Source: Pseudomonadota bacterium (lineage in GTDB: Bacteria > Desulfobacterota > Anaeroferrophillalia > Anaeroferrophillales > Anaeroferrophillaceae). From it: DNA of 5,712 bases. Shown in pieces: positions 5,605-5,712 of the stretch; positions within the stretch are counted from its first letter, which is position 1, and the number at the start of each line of letters is the position of its first letter. The stretch lies in contig DQWO01000044.1 of the NCBI GenBank assembly GCA_011042595.1, positions 1 to 5,712 of the forward strand. The letters run 5' to 3'. The translations under genes were made by a program, and so were the position numbers. The notes under the pieces were generated by a model. It had not been told where the DNA came from and ran no database searches. It saw nothing but the letters and a program-made list of their open reading frames with translations.

Positions 5605-5712
5605 GTTCGGGCTTGGCTCATAGCGGCATTGGGTGCCGAACGAATCACCACGACGGTGATTCGCGGCACACACCTCGGAGCGGCACACGATGTGCCGCGA
5701 GAATGAGCGAGA
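5605..5712. repeat. GC-rich hairpin cluster at the window edge, REP-like
   Basis: Three perfect stems follow one another: CGGCA/TGCCG (5624-5628, 5634-5638), CGAATCACC/GGTGATTCG (5641-5649, 5655-5663) and GCGGCACA/TGTGCCGC (5680-5687, 5691-5698, 3-nt loop). GCGGCACA also occurs as a direct copy at 5663-5670, so two arms compete for one partner. GTTCGG at 5605-5610 can pair with CCGAAC at 5636-5641. GCGAGA repeats at 5697-5702 and 5707-5712, hinting that the array goes on past the edge. GC content is clearly above the AT-rich sequence just before it. Confidence 0.55.

Larger units (their letters stand above)
5327..5712. other. right-hand 386 bp with no recognisable protein gene
   Basis: No open frame with a ribosome site runs through this stretch on either strand. 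It holds a sigma-70-like promoter pointing right (5393-5422), three small hairpins in a row (5483-5568) and a GC-rich hairpin cluster at the edge (5605-5712). A gene beginning beyond the window cannot be excluded. Confidence 0.5.

Noticed and set aside
5690..5712. Start of a plus-strand gene (ATG at 5690, GGAG nine bases upstream)
   Set aside because: Only seven codons are visible, and both the ATG and the purine run lie inside a perfect hairpin; composition alone explains them.

Overview
The window is about 5.7 kb of bacterial DNA. Four protein genes run leftwards on the minus strand, and one tRNA gene runs rightwards near the right end. Reading along the minus strand, the genes are aspS (aspartyl-tRNA synthetase), the large and small subunits of a two-subunit aconitase-family hydro-lyase (leuC/leuD-like), and icd (isocitrate dehydrogenase), whose 3' end is cut off by the left window edge. 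The source looks like a mesophilic Gram-negative bacterium of moderate GC. The mix of an E. coli-type Icd, a split hydro-lyase of the archaeal/deltaproteobacterial type and a Pseudomonas-type AspRS suggests a Desulfobacterota-like (former Deltaproteobacteria) genome, but this placement is an inference of low certainty.

Layout. Positions 1-943 hold the first 314 codons of icd. Positions 944-1151 are an intergenic gap almost filled by a ~145-bp nested imperfect palindrome (1007-1151) that starts directly after the small-subunit stop codon. Positions 1152-1646 and 1662-2921 hold the hydro-lyase small and large subunits, 15 bp apart and surely co-transcribed. Positions 2922-3020 hold a short stretch of degenerate 7-bp tandem repeats. 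Positions 3021-4799 hold aspS. Positions 4800-5184 are the divergent control region between aspS and the tRNA, with candidate promoters for both and a 26-bp dyad in the aspS leader. Positions 5185-5261 hold tRNA-Pro(CGG) with an encoded CCA, followed by a textbook terminator (5298-5326). Positions 5327-5712 have no gene I can support, but hold a good sigma-70-like promoter (5393-5422), a run of small hairpins and, at the edge, a GC-rich cluster of hairpins.

Function. The split hydro-lyase would by family default be called 3-isopropylmalate dehydratase. Its small subunit, however, carries an aconitase-like STDHIAP segment and an arginine in the specificity loop (HLRS, compare YLRT in methanogen homoaconitase), and the next gene is icd. 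No leuA or leuB is visible. I therefore favour a tricarboxylate substrate (aconitase or homoaconitase) feeding isocitrate to Icd, with LeuCD as the main alternative. The AspRS has the His and Thr residues expected of a non-discriminating enzyme that also charges tRNA-Asn. No mobile-element protein, CRISPR array or novel multi-gene system is visible. The most unusual material is non-coding.
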